DNA from: Isoetes taiwanensis
Taxonomy: Eukaryota > Streptophyta > Lycopodiopsida > Isoetales > Isoetaceae
Assembly: GCA_021234155.1 (NCBI GenBank)
Contig: JAJEKV010000009.1
Location: 10,236,546 to 10,300,545 of the forward strand
Direction: 5' to 3'
DNA length: 64,000 bases
Shown piece by piece: positions 1-9,992 of this stretch. Position 1 is the stretch's first letter. The number at the start of each line of letters is the position of its first letter. Under the pieces are notes generated by a model, which did not search any database, was not told the DNA's origin, and worked only from the letters and a program-made list of their open reading frames with translations. The translations under genes and the position numbers were made by a program.

Positions 1-386
1 GCATGTGGGATAATTGGTAATGGGCCCACTTGCCTTTAAGGGCTAGGTGGCCAAATGTGCCCACATGGAAATGTGTGCACCCAAATGTGCTCACATGGAA
101 ATGTGTGCACATTAATGAATGTGTACATTGGAAAATGTGCACATTACTTGCACCTATGGGTATGGCCCACTTGGCATCAAGTGGCCACATGGAAATGTGT
201 GCCCACATTAATGTGTACATTGGAAAATGTGCACATTAATACTAATGCACATTCTTAGCAAGTTGCCCCCTAGGGCTACCCACTTGGCTATACGTTGGCG
301 ACACCGTCAATCGGGTGGCGGTATGCAGCGTGGCGTGGCGATTACAATATACGCCCGGGAGCGTATCGCGTCTTTGGAACGTCACA
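1..386 (-). repeat. 3' LTR, partial (U3 end only)
   Basis: This stretch repeats 11819-12205 with few differences and ends in GTCACA on the plus strand, so the LTR begins TGTGAC on the minus strand directly after a polypurine tract. Only the U3 part is present; the remainder would lie before position 1. It contains short repeats built on ACATGGAAATGTGTGC. Confidence 0.9.
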
Positions 387-399
387 TTCTCCCCACCTT
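387..399 (-). other. polypurine tract (PPT)
   Basis: The minus strand reads AAGGTGGGGAGAA immediately before the TGTGAC start of the 3' LTR. This is the position of the plus-strand primer of LTR retrotransposons. A second copy of the same purine run is at 428-440. Confidence 0.85.
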
Positions 400-427
400 G
401 AAATGATGCTTTCCCGCGACATGGGGT

Positions 428-440
428 TCTCCCCACCTTG
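428..440 (-). other. second polypurine tract-like copy
   Basis: The minus strand reads AAGGTGGGGAGAA again, about 40 nt upstream of the PPT that abuts the LTR. It may be an extra priming site or a local duplication. Confidence 0.5.
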
Positions 441-1270
441 GAATCTTCCCTAACACGCAATCAACCCGATGCATACGATATACTCCTATAATACTTACAC
501 ATTTATTACAATTACCTCAAGGTAATATTTTTATGACATTACTACATCATTATATTATGAAATAACTTATCAATTCCGACATTACTAGACAAATTACTCC
601 AAACTTCAAACTAACATTACGATTAAGTTTATCAAAATTTAAAATTAACGTTCGAGGCACTCTTCATTCCCTTGCAACACATTCCAACAAAATTTGTGTT
701 GCAAGTCTTAGTCTTCGACCTCCTTGCCCTCCCGAGCTTCTCTTGGCTTTTGCGGGTCGACACTACGTTAGTACCATTTAATTATTAATTAAAATTTTTG
801 GTTATATGGTGACCACCCACCTATCTACATGGATGCATGGCTAATCTCCCGGCATAGGAAGGCGGTGAATCTTCCATTATGGCCTTGAGACAAATACTAC
901 ATGCCTATATGCGCTCATGCCTACACCTCTAGTTGCCCGGTGGGAGGATATCCTTCTCGGCGTGGGGGCGCGAAGGATAGATTCCTCCTATCAAAGCATA
1001 TATGGGGCTAAAGGTGCTTTTTCCTATCAATGCATTCCTCAATGACCTCCTTTCTCGAGGGTCGTCTACTTAGATGGAGCAGTAGACTTTCTAATCTACC
1101 TTCCACTTTCGCCCAAAGCGAGGAAGCGGTCATGCCTACATTGACATTACACCGCCCTAGAGATCACCGTAGTGGTCCCATCATCGGTGACAACGCATGC
1201 GACCCATACTAAGCGTGGGTGGCATGCGTAGATTAATCTTAACTATACAAGCATTAACCTACACAAATCG
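441..1270 (-). other. retrotransposon 3' untranslated region
   Basis: This 0.8 kb between the chromodomain end and the PPT is AT-rich at 480-660 and GC-richer at 840-1200. I see no continuous frame with recognisable domains. The short plus-strand frame at 1030-1212 has no family features. Confidence 0.6.
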
Positions 1271-1576
1271 ACATGCACGAGCCGATTTCTTCTGAGATGA
1301 CCTTGCCGTCCCATTGCTCCATAAAGCGTGGGTCTTGCTTTACTAAATCTTTCTTAAGTACCCACGTGGCGTCTTCCAGCGGTAAGTGTTTCCACTTGAC
1401 CAAATCTTGGAGGAATTACGATCTCCTCGTTTTCTTGAAAGCTTTATCAAGAATCAATGCGGGACTATTTCCAATTTGTTCCTCCGTCATTTCCAACAGC
1501 GTTGGCGAATCCAAGACTTCGTCTGGATTTGGGGTATGCCTCTTCAACAAACTCACGTGGAAGACCTTATGAATCT
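1271..1576 (-). pseudogene. integrase C-terminus and chromodomain of the retrotransposon
   Basis: Read on the minus strand, the stretch from about 1575 to 1425 gives HKVFHVSLLKRHTPNPDE and then LEMTEEQIG, the usual Ty3/gypsy text after the integrase core. A stop and frame change follow. About 1410-1330 then reads DLVKWKHLPLEDATWVLKKD, which carries the chromodomain signature (VKWK, then DATW). In chromoviruses this domain is thought to direct integration to modified chromatin. It is the 3' end of pol, broken by at least one frameshift near 1425. I am confident of the family but not that the protein is intact. Confidence 0.8.
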
Positions 1577-2620
1577 TTAGGTGTCTTTGGCAAGTCTAGC
1601 TTGTAGGCTTGATTGCCTAGTTTCTCGACTATTACGAAGGTCCAGCCCCCACCTTGGAGCAAGCTTCTTGCAATTGCCGATCCTGAGCTTCGCCTGCTTC
1701 ACCTTAATCTTGAGCCAAACATCATCTCCAACTTCGAACTCTCTTACTGTTCGATGCTTGTCGGCGATGCTCTTTTGACGACTTCTTGCTGCTAACAGAT
1801 AGCCACGAACTTCCTCTACAAGCTGCTGCATATCGGCCAACATCTGCTGCGAAACTTCCACTTTTGACACGGGGTTGTGCCAAGTGTCTGGAGTTAGGCA
1901 CTGATAGCCGTAATTGATCATAAATGGCGACATTTGGGATGATTCCTGCTTGGTGCTATTGTATGCAAACTCCACCAAGTGAATAAATTCTTCCCACATA
2001 CCTTGCTTATTCCAGACATAGTTTCGTAGCATGTCCTCTAAAATCCTGTTGGTCCGCTCCGTCTGGCCATCCGTCTGAGGATGATATGCCGTGCTCATGG
2101 ATAGCCGTGCGGATCGCCGCAAAGAGGTCTTGCCAAAGGCGCTCATGAACTTCGGATCCCTCAGCCTGAGATGATCTCCTTGGCATGCCATGAAGCACGA
2201 AGATCTCTTTGGTGAAGAGCTTTCTTGTATCCATGGTCAGATCGTGGTTACGCAAGGCACAAAATGTGCCATCTTCGACAACTTGTCGACCACTACCATT
2301 AAGGCATCCTTGCCTCTCACTGTCCTTGGGAGTCCTGTGATGAAATCCATGCTGATTACCTCCCACTTAGCGTTTGGCACCGCTAATGGCTCTAATGCCC
2401 CTGGGATTCGAAGCTGCTCCGCCGTCTGGCGGCATAGGCGACATTCCTTGATGTAGCGAGCTATTTGCTTCTTCATTCTGGCCAATAATAGGCTGCTGCG
2501 CGACTTTGAAATATGTTTTCATGAATCCCGCATGGCCAGCTATTGGGCTGTTGTGCGTGTCGTGGAGGATCAACTTCCTTACACCTGATGATTCGGTTAC
2601 GCACAACTTGTTCTTATGGT
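1577..2620 (-). pseudogene. retrotransposon integrase (pol)
   Basis: This is a retroviral-type integrase that would insert the cDNA copy into the host genome. The N-terminal zinc-binding region starts near 2590 with LILHDTHNSPIAGHAGF (the HH half of HHCC). The catalytic core shows WEVISMDFITGLPRT near 2350 (first Asp), RDPKFMSAFGK near 2160 (second Asp) and YHPQTDGQTERTNRILEDML near 2080 (catalytic Glu region). The C-terminal part has VREFEVGDDVWLK and LAPRW. The domains lie in three frames, so at least two frameshifts separate them. It sits directly after RNase H, as expected for Ty3/gypsy. Confidence 0.92.
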
Positions 2621-3480
2621 ATAACAGGTTGCCTTCCTTCTTATAATGCTTGAAGGCCTCCCGCTCTTTATCTGTTCTAGCCTCCTTAGAAAGGCTTGCC
2701 CATACCTCCCTTGAAATCCACGTCCGTTGGCAAGGACTCTTCAATCCTCTTACCAAAGTTCTTTGGAGGCGTCGAAATTGCATTGCAATGCACTCTAGTT
2801 GTCGGGGGATGCCTTGAAAGCGCATCTGCTACCACATTGAGCTTCCCGGCTTGTAGACTATATCAAAGTCATATTCTTGAGGAACTCCATCCATCTCGCT
2901 TGCCTCAGTTAAAGGTGTGGTTTCGCGTGAATACATATTGGAGGCTCTGATGGTGGGTATCCAAGCTGGAACTTCCTTCCCAAGAGATAATGCCTCCATA
3001 TTCTTAATGCCCCGACAACCGCAAGCAACTCCGATGATCGTTGGGTAAGCGTCTCGGCGTCGTTCATCTTCACGGAATCATCACGCTACCACCGCTCTTC
3101 TTGCATAAGCCTTTTGTAGCTATCTTACTGCATCTGTTGCTACAAGCTTATCTTTCTCCGGTCCGGCGGTTAAAGGCTGGGGCTGTTGTTAGAGCTTCCT
3201 TCAACAATTCAAACCCCTTTTGGGCTTTCTTGTGCCAATGCTCTACCCAATCTTTCACCTTCTACGCCCTCGTCGGTGCGTTAACGGGGCTGCTATCTTA
3301 GCAAAGTTCTTCCGAACTTCTGTAGTACCACTACTAGGCCGAGGAAACTTCGACTTCATGCACATTCTTGGTAGCCCGACCCTTTGAATGGCGGCCTCAA
3401 TCTTGGCGGGGTGTTGTTGAGATGCCTTCTGGCTGAGATCACATGGCCTAGATACTCCACCTTTTACGTTTGCGGTGGCG
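2621..3480 (-). pseudogene. retrotransposon RNase H and connection region (pol)
   Basis: This lies between RT and integrase, where Ty3/gypsy elements encode the RT thumb/connection and RNase H. Near 3330-3260 the minus strand gives FLGL-type and KIAAPLT-like pieces that normally follow the RT palm. Near 2800-2690 there is text typical of the end of RNase H and the linker to integrase. The frame is interrupted several times, and I cannot point to a full set of the four RNase H acidic residues. The call rests mainly on position and short matches. Confidence 0.65.
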
Positions 3481-3990
3481 CCGACAACTTGGCGTACAAC
3501 TGGTGCCTCTTCAACTTCTCTAGCACTCTTCTCAAGTGTTGTACGTGCTCTTCAAGGGATCTGCTATACACCAAAATGTCGTCAAAGAAAACAATCACAA
3601 AGGTGTCGGGAACTCCCACGAAGATATCGTTCATGAGCCTCATGAGCGTTGCGGGGCATTTGATAAGCCGAAAGGCATTACTGTGAACTCATAATGCCCA
3701 TACCGCGTTCTGAAGGCGGTCTTATGGATATCTTCTTCCTTTATCCTGATCTGGTGATATCCCGACCTTAAGTCGATTTTGGAGAAGATCTTTGCACCTT
3801 GGAGCTGATCCATCAAGTCGTCTGATCTTGGGAGCGCGTACTTGTTCTTAATGGTGTGCTTATTCAACTGTCTATAGTCTATGCACATTCTCAAAGATCC
3901 ATCCTTCTTCTTGACAAAAAGAATGGGCGCTCCAAACGGCGAGACGCTAGGTCTAATGAACCCTAGGTCGAAAGCGGCTCCTGCCTAGCG
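3481..3990 (-). pseudogene. retrotransposon reverse transcriptase (pol)
   Basis: The clearest RT block is 3894-3640, with [20 protein letters not shown], the first catalytic Asp in [15 protein letters not shown], then [20 protein letters not shown]. In a second frame at about 3640-3540 the minus strand gives MNDIFVGV and then FFDDILVYS, the Ty3/gypsy form of the YxDD active site. All key palm motifs are therefore present, but they are split by a frameshift near 3640, at the FGLSNAP motif. Confidence 0.95.
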
Positions 3991-4816
3991 CTTCTTCAGC
4001 TCCGACAACTCCTGTGTTGTCATTCTATATGGAGCCTTACTTGTTGGCTTTGTTCCGGTTCGAGTGCTATCTGCTTTTCGACTCCCCCTATAAGGAGGGA
4101 GCTGCTTGATCTCATCTGGAAAGAGATCATGGAACTCCGTGATTAGCTGAGATACTTGCTTCGGCAACTTGCTGAGCGCGTTGTCTTCCTTGCTTCCTTC
4201 TGATTCCGGCTCACTAATCTCAAGCTTGAAGATGTATGCCACTTGCTGACTCTTGATGCACTTGAACAGCCGTTTAGAAGACATGCACTGCATAATGGGA
4301 ACAACTTCGTTACCTGTTATCTCAATGATCTTGCCGTCGGGCGTTGGGAAGGTCACCTTCCGCTTTCCACAGTCGATAATGGCCCCTGCTGGCCCAAGGT
4401 ACTCCATTCCTATGATCAAGTCATACTTTCCAATGCCCATTACTTCTGCTCCCATCACGGATATTAATCCACGGCAAGTCGATGTCGAAGTTAATTCTCT
4501 TGCCCGCCGATGCGCGCCTTCTTGCACCACTTGCTAAAATAACGGGTCTTGGCTTTGACTTTAGCGGCTTCAACTTCAACATCTGAACCATTCTGGGGGA
4601 TGCGAAGTTATGGCTACTTCCTGAGTCTATCAAGACTATGAATGACTTAGCTTTAGCCTTCCCTACTGTGGAAATTACCTTATACTGGCTCTCTGCTTGC
4701 TCTGTATCTATTGCGGCAAAGATATGACACTCACCCTGAATATAGTCGCGGGCCTCTTCGGCGTCGTCGTCCGACAGGGCTTCCCAATCTCCCAACTCCG
4801 CTAGAGCTGCACTCAT
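3985..4816 (-). pseudogene. retrotransposon aspartic protease and RT N-terminal linker
   Basis: FIVLIDSGSSHNFASPRMV at about 4660-4600 contains the DSG catalytic triplet of the retropepsin. It is followed by DLIIGMEYLGPAGAIIDCGK near 4420, the usual downstream flap/DLILGMDWL-type block of plant Ty3 elements. The frame continues to SKAPYRMTTQELSELKK, the standard entry to RT. Two overlapping frames share the region, so a shift occurs near 4430-4530. The protease would cut the Gag-Pol polyprotein. Confidence 0.9.
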
Positions 4817-6058
4817 GACGTAGGGGCAGTTTGCTGTCCTATGGCCCGGCTGGAAGCACCCGAAACTGTTGCTTTTCTATGCACTCCTGCCTCTTTTCCT
4901 TGGGCATTGCTTGCAAAAAGGATTACCTTTGCTTTGGAGTAGTTTGACCTTTCTGCTTGTCCTTGAAGGACACACGCTTCTTCTCCTCTTTGCTTCCCCC
5001 GGTTCCCACCATATTGTGTTCTAGCCGGACTGGGTTGGCTGCCACTGGGGCTATAGCTTCCTGTCGCCTTGCCTTTCTCCCGGAAGTACTTTTGCTTGTG
5101 CCCGCTATTAGGAGGTCCTCGACCCTTGCAAGCTTATAGCCTTGGATTACGCCCGATCTTGTCCTAGGGTTTATTGCTCTCACAAGCTTATGGATCTCCT
5201 CATTCACCCCTCGATATAGCTTTCTCTTGCATGCTTCTCTCCCAACCCGGCACATCTGACCTTAGCCTCATGAATTCCTCTGTATATTTCTGGCCGATTT
5301 GTTGCCTTCTTTGCAACCTGTAAAGCTTCTTTGCATCATCTTTGGACTTATGTTCCCTTGGAACGTAATGGCGCTTGAAGGCTTTAGCAAACTTTCTGAA
5401 CTTACAAGCATCCCTGCTTAAGCCGTGTGCCTTTGCATACCCCTTCCACCAAATCCGAGCGGCTCCTTTCAAGTTGGCTGTTGCAACTCTGCCTTTGTCC
5501 TTATCCTTCATGCCATAAGCATTTCCGTACTCGCTCATTTCGTCCAGCCATGCCTCTGCTTCTAAGCGACTGTTCTCTCCGAGAATTTCGATTCAGGGCC
5601 TTCCATACATTGCCCAGTGCGGAATCTACCTTCTTCTGGTAGTCGGAGGCCCTGGTATCTCTTTGTCGTCCCTCTGGGGTGTTCCTCTGCCTTCCCTCTG
5701 TTGGTTCCTGAGCCTGCTCTTCCTCTTCCTCAGAGTCGGAGTCTGAGTCTGAACTTGAGTCGGAAGATTCCGGACTGGGGGATCTCCTTCTCTTGCTCCT
5801 CTTCTTGTCCCTTCCTTCCCTCCGAGCTGATGCTTGCGGCAACTGAGCATTGCCCACCGAACCTACTCCTGCTTGCACGGACAGTAATGCCTTTATCTGC
5901 TCCAGATCCGTCCTTATCTGGGCTATCTCCTGCTCTGGGGTCATGGGTTCCCTATCTTCAAATAGGTTCCTTGCCGGGGGTGGTCTGGGCGGGGTTTGCT
6001 CTTCTATAAGGTCTCGTAGTTGTCGTTCCCCTGCGCTTAGCCCTCTAGCTGCATCCAC
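4817..6058 (-). pseudogene. retrotransposon gag with nucleocapsid zinc knuckle
   Basis: Gag forms the particle that packages element RNA. The N-terminal part (6058-5626) is rich in Pro, Arg, Ser and acidic runs, including a Ser/Asp/Glu stretch around 5780-5700. The capsid-like core (5538-5200) has AARIWWKGYAKAH and FAKAFKRHYVPREHKSKD, the W-W and F-x-x-x-F-x-x-x-Y pattern of plant Ty3 gag. Near 4860-4830 a knuckle reads CFQPGHRTANC, but its first Cys is not evident. The apparent first codon at 6058 is GTG with a stop just upstream, so the true start is uncertain. Three frames are involved. Confidence 0.85.
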
Positions 6059-6229
6059 AAGTGATTAATGGCTATATGGTTAGTTCCATTTGTTCTCTTG
6101 CATTGTTTATGTTTGTTGGTATAATTGTGGGGCAACATACATCAATAAAACATTTAAAGTGCAACAGAATTGTATTTATATATCATATAATATTTTAGGT
6201 ACAAAAGGTCTCCGGGATCAAGAGTCTAA
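6059..6229 (-). other. gag leader
   Basis: Short AT-rich stretch between the upstream auxiliary ORF and gag. No motif recognised. Confidence 0.4.
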
Positions 6230-7480
6230 CTAGTCTTGAAATCGCCGGTAAGACGGGTTGTCTTCAAGAAACTTCTTAACTTGGGCCGTCCCTACTGTGT
6301 GACCCAAGTTCCTGATGATGCTTGCCGGCGAGCGTCCCTGGATGGCTCTCACCAGGTCTTCTACCCTGCGGTCGGATGTAAGGGCCGCGATCCATCTGCT
6401 AATCTCCCCGACGCGTCGGTGGGGGATGGCAAAGTCGAAGAGGTCAAGTGCCATTGCCCTCTTGACTAAAACGGCATAGTCGACATTTGCTGCTATTCGA
6501 GCATGCACTGCTTAGAAGCACGAGAGTGCAATCAGCATAAACACTCCTTCTTAGCCTCACGGGGGTGAACTTGCGGTGGATTACCGCTATTCTCCCATCC
6601 ATCGCCAGTGGGTAAGTAGTACACGGCGACGCGACGTTATTGTGTGTCGCCGAAGTTTCTCCGCTTGTTTGGCCTCCGGTTACGTGGCCAGCGTACTCGT
6701 CGACCTCTACTTGGTGAGCTCTCGTAGTCTTCAATTGTCGCGGTCGAGCCTCACGAGGTCGATTCCTTCTCCTTTTGGCAAGGGTGATATTGGAGGACCC
6801 GGCATTAGGATACTCGTGGTCTTCCCACGGATCCCCATCTGCTCTTGGAGGCGAGGAACTCCTCCTCCTGTTGGCGACTCCGGCTTCGTCCATCAATTGC
6901 ACGATCTTTGCTATAAGCACGGATGTCAGAGGTCTCCCACCTGTAGGTGTCGGACTCCCTCACTTGGGCGGGAAGTCGATGCTCCCGGACGATGAAGTCG
7001 TCCGAGGTCGGTCTGCCGCCCGGTGGTGGAGTAGTTAGTCCAATCGAGCTCCCTCTCCCTACATTCGGGGAGGTTACGGATGTCGGCCGGGAGTAGATAC
7101 TCCTCTCGTCGATGATGATAGGGGCTAGGCTTGTGATGCCTAGCCCAAGTGAAGAGCAACTCGATGCCTGGCATCTCTTTCGAAGTTGATCAGCTCCTGC
7201 TCTCCTTGGCGCCGTTCTTAGTCCGAGTCGAGCTCCGTGTATCCTTCGTCGTCCGACTCTTCTTCGTCTTCTCTTGCTTCTGTTCTTGTTGATCTTTGCG
7301 GCGACATTTGCCCTTCCTTCGCTTTCGGCTATGGGATCTACCTCCATCGGAGGGGGATAGAGGTTGCCCCCATCGGGTTCTCGGCGGTGGGATAAGAAGA
7401 TGGCTAGAGGCGGCGGTGTCTGAGAAGTACTTGGTCTGTTGGTATCGGGGGACCATGTAGTCGGGTAACCTTTGCGCCTT
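6230..7480 (-). pseudogene. downstream part of the auxiliary H2A-like gene: basic linker and unknown C-terminal ORF
   Basis: Downstream of the H2A-like docking segment, the frame runs into a strongly basic tail at about 7350-7190 (for example SRKRRKGKCRRKDQQEQKQ). It then runs through several short overlapping frames, ending in a 92-residue ORF at 6508-6230. That ORF includes HARIAANVDYAVLVKRAM and FLEDNPSYRRFQD. The HAR, VD and VKR spacing loosely recalls the third helix of histone H4, but not enough for a call. No other family was recognised. It may be the C-terminal half of one long protein or the remains of a second gene. Confidence 0.4.
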
Positions 7481-7805
7481 GTTGATCAAGTACTTGGCGA
7501 TGTTGGGGACATCGCCCAAAGTACTGAAGGGGCCGGTGAGGGAGCGAAGTATCCTATGCAAGGGGGACTTGGACAAGGAGGGTCCTACCTAGCCTGAAAT
7601 TCCGCTAGCACACTATATCTTTGGGGTTGCGTTCAGTAACTTGGATGTCAATTTCTTTCACAAAGACTTGGAAGATGTCATTGACATCTGCCTCGATGGC
7701 ATGGGCAGCTTTGTACCATCGTCCAGAAATCAGCGGTGGCCATTGATCTAGCAAGGAAGGGAGTATCAAACGGATGCGAGCGCCTCGGGGAGCTGAAAGA
7801 TCGCC
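7481..7805 (-). pseudogene. histone H2A-like fold and docking segment in the retrotransposon
   Basis: On the minus strand from about 7800 an open frame includes GARIRLILPSLL, then WYKAAHAIEADVNDIFQVF and ERNPKDI. Placed on H2A, the spacing matches without gaps from the GRIARFL region to the VPRHI region. Shared residues include R-I in helix 1, Y-x-A-A in helix 2 and P-x-x-I before helix 3. After a frame change, TLGDVPNIAKYLINK (about 7525-7480) resembles the H2A docking segment (GGVMPNIHNLLLPK). Overall identity is low, so this is a divergent H2A-like protein, not a recent copy. Known H2A pairs with H2B in nucleosomes; any such role here is inference. Confidence 0.55.
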
Positions 7806-7854
7806 CTAAGCGGTGGGGGAGCAATTTTGCGGGGTGCCAATTGAGAAATGGGGA

Positions 7855-7864
7855 ACTTATTTAT
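7855..7864 (-). promoter_or_regulatory. TATA box of the H2A-like gene
   Basis: The minus strand reads CTATAAATAA about 55 nt before the open H2A-like frame. It parallels the TATA box of the H3-like gene in sequence and position. Confidence 0.6.
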
Positions 7865-8045
7865 AGAAAGGGGAAAACCCTAATTTTGGGATGACCTAGA
7901 TTTTTCTTGATATTAGGTAATTACGATCTATTAAGGGATGCAATTGCAAGTTTGAAGACTATTTCTAGAGTTTGAGCATGCTAAGGAGAGCAACCCGAAC
8001 CTATTGTGCAATTTGGGGATCATTTGGTGATGACATGAGTGCGGG

Positions 8046-8110
8046 GTCTCATCACGTTATACCCCGATTTCTAAAATGTAGAAATCTGTCCTCGCCGCGA
8101 CGTGTGAGAC
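8046..8110. repeat. double inverted-repeat element, copy 1
   Basis: The outer arms are GTCTCA (8046-8051) and TGAGAC (8105-8110). The inner arms are GATTTCTA and TAGAAATC (8066-8086). The right side also has CGACGTG. The element can fold into nested stems and recurs four times in the auxiliary module. Confidence 0.8.
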
Positions 8111-8244
8111 ATGGGGTCCCCTAATTGGGCTAGGATTACTCAATTTAGGTGATCTAAGGCTGTAATTCTACTAATCTCATCGAATTAGGCGTAATTGACC
8201 CCTTACTTGGTCGATTTGGAGTCTGTTTTGGGCATTTTGGGCAT

Positions 8245-8310
8245 GGTCTCACCGTTAAGCCCGGCCCGATTTCTAAAATGTAGAAATCGTCTGGCGGCGA
8301 CGTGTGAGAC
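8245..8310. repeat. double inverted-repeat element, copy 2
   Basis: GGTCTCAC and GTGAGAC form the outer arms. The inner arms GATTTCTA/TAGAAATC are at 8268-8288. Copy 2 starts about 200 nt from copy 1, in the same orientation. Confidence 0.8.
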
Positions 8311-8422
8311 ATCGTCTCAATTTTGCTCCAAACTCCAATTTAATTAAAAGCGAAGGCTAGGGATCGATGTCTTGACCTATCTAAACTGGTTTGGACACTT
8401 TATTTACATAAAAAAATTTTCT

Positions 8423-8731
8423 TTATATTAACAAAATTTTATAGTCATTTACAAGGTTCAAGGCGTTCTCCCTTGATGTGTCTGCGGCAAGATACATATC
8501 ACGCCTCATGAGGGTAACCCTCTTGGCGTGCCTTTGTGCGGGCCGTTGAATCTTCAAAATGTTTCACGGTGGGCTTGGCCGCCTCTTGCAAACACGGCAA
8601 CATCTCGTCATCCGCGCGCATGTCCGTGTTGTATTCTTGAATGACTTCGCGGACCCGGATTTGGAGCGGCGCCGCGGGGAATCGAGGCCGTGAACTTTTC
8701 GGAAGTGGCGGATCTCCTTGAGTGCCCCTGT
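8423..8731 (-). pseudogene. histone H3-like core domain carried by the retrotransposon
   Basis: Three adjacent minus-strand segments match the H3 fold in order. About 8731-8684 reads TGALKEIRHFRKVHGL (compare H3 VALREIRRYQKSTEL). About 8680-8565, in a second frame, has VREVIQEYNTDMR (H3 VREIAQDFKTDLR), then LQEAAK and FEDST (H3 LQEAAEAYLVGLFEDT). Back in the first frame, 8535-8480 reads HAKRVTLMRRDMYLA (H3 HAKRVTIMPKDIQLA). Loop 1 has the canonical H3 length, not the longer loop of many CENH3 proteins. The frame ends at TAA 8425-8423. Two frameshifts interrupt the domain. The spread of conserved residues over all three helices makes chance very unlikely. Confidence 0.85.
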
Positions 8732-9563
8732 CTTCCTCCCTGTTTCTTCTTGCTCCTCTTCTTCCGGGTGCTTTCGTGGGGCCTTGGGTTTTGGTGGAGG
8801 GGCTTTAGTGTCTGGCTCTTAGGTTGGTGCCGCCTTCGATCGTTCTTACCCGGTGCTCACGGTAATAGGTGTTGTAGGCCTCCCACTTCGCCATATATGC
8901 GTTGTGCTCCCTCATTCTCTTCTCATAGACCTTTAAAGGGGTCTATCCGTAGAGCTTCCGCTGCGGCCGTGGGGCCTTGACCCTATCCCACGCCGGAAAT
9001 GGTGGGGGGCTTAAGCCACTGCCCGGCCTCCTCCACGCTCTTGGGCCGTGCGCTTTCGTGCACCTCTTCCTCTACAACCGGGGGGCTTTGAAGAGCTGCG
9101 CCCGTCTGCGCCCGAAGACGTAGTCTTGGTCCGAATGTCGTCGGTGGTGGGCGGGGTCTCCCCTCCCGGCGGCTCGTTGATGGCCGGGACCTTCGGCTCT
9201 CTTCCCAACCTTCACCCGGCTTCCTCTTGCACGCCTTGGCGGCCTTGGCCCTCCTCTTCTTGGGTCCGCCCGGTGTCTTCACGATCCTTTGATCTACGCT
9301 CCGTGGCGGCTCCTTGACTTCGTACTTGTGGGCCCAGGCGTGCTAGGTCGGCCTCCTCCTCCGGGGTGAGTTCCGCGGCTCTTTGCTCCTCTCCATTACC
9401 TGCTCCTCCTGCGGGTGGATCTCATCTGGGGTTGTTCTTGGCCTATGGGTGGGTTACTTTGTTCCCTCTGCTCCTCACGTGGGTTGGCGTCCCCTTGGTG
9501 TTGCTCCCTTCTGCTCGCTTTACGCCTCCTGCCGTTCAATTTCATTGAGGATCTACCGCTCAT
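8732..9563 (-). pseudogene. long N-terminal extension of the H3-like protein
   Basis: The likely start is ATG at 9563-9561 (MSGRSSMKLNGRRRKASRRE), about 290 nt after a TATA box. What follows is charged and low-complexity: basic at first, then acidic/Gln-rich (AELTPEEEADLARLG near 9380), Pro/Arg-rich, and near 8930-8860 an aromatic stretch EHNAYMAKWEAYNTYY. Just before the H3 core is a Lys/Pro-rich tail with PKPKAPRKHPEEEE; KAPRK also occurs in the H3 tail. The whole reading would be several times longer than an H3 tail (usually about 40 residues). At least three frameshifts are needed to read it through. No known domain was recognised in the extension. Confidence 0.5.
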
Positions 9564-9845
9564 GGCGTCGGCGTCGTCCTCCAAGATCTCTATAGTGGTG
9601 GCTCTGTCCGACCACGATTCCTCGCTTCGGCGAAGATCCGTCGGCGGAGGAAAAGCGTTCGAAAGAATCCTATGAACAAAGCGGGAGCGGGGGCTGGAGG
9701 ATCCGCCGGCTAGGCTTCCTTGCGATGCGCTTTGTGCGGGCCATCATTTTTCGGTTTCGTCGATTGGAGCTACGCGCGCCGGAAGATCGCCTTGACAATC
9801 TGGCGAAGTTCTCGGGAAGAACGGGAAAAATGGGAGGGTCCGGTT

Positions 9846-9855
9846 CTATTTATAG
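9846..9855 (-). promoter_or_regulatory. TATA box of the H3-like gene
   Basis: The minus strand reads CTATAAATAG, a strong plant core promoter sequence, 290 nt before the first likely ATG and 73 nt after the nearest inverted-repeat element. Confidence 0.6.
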
Positions 9856-9927
9856 GGCCAATTTTAGGTCAACTTTTAAACTACCTTTTTGGGTTGTCTA
9901 AGGCATCTAAAACACTTAATTAAGCAA

Positions 9928-9992
9928 GGTCTCACCGCGTTGCCCCAGCCCGATTCCTAGAATCTAGAAACCCGTCTGGCGCGTGGTGAGAC
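9928..9992. repeat. double inverted-repeat element, copy 3
   Basis: The outer arms are GGTCTCAC and GTGAGAC. The inner arms are altered (GATTCCTA, then TCTAGAAACC at 9952-9972). This is the most divergent copy. Confidence 0.75.

Larger units (their letters stand above)
7870..8420 (-). other. intergenic promoter region between the H3-like and H2A-like genes
   Basis: About 550 nt without coding features. It holds two copies of the double inverted-repeat element (8046-8110 and 8245-8310) upstream of the TATA box at 7855-7864. The rest is AT-rich. Confidence 0.55.

Noticed and set aside
8423-8731. Centromeric histone CENH3
   Set aside because: Loop 1 has the canonical H3 length and no CENH3-specific feature is visible. 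Only a general H3-like call is supported.
8690-9317. Long plus-strand frames opposite the H3-like gene
   Set aside because: They are antisense to the histone-like reading, have no domain features and reflect high GC content.
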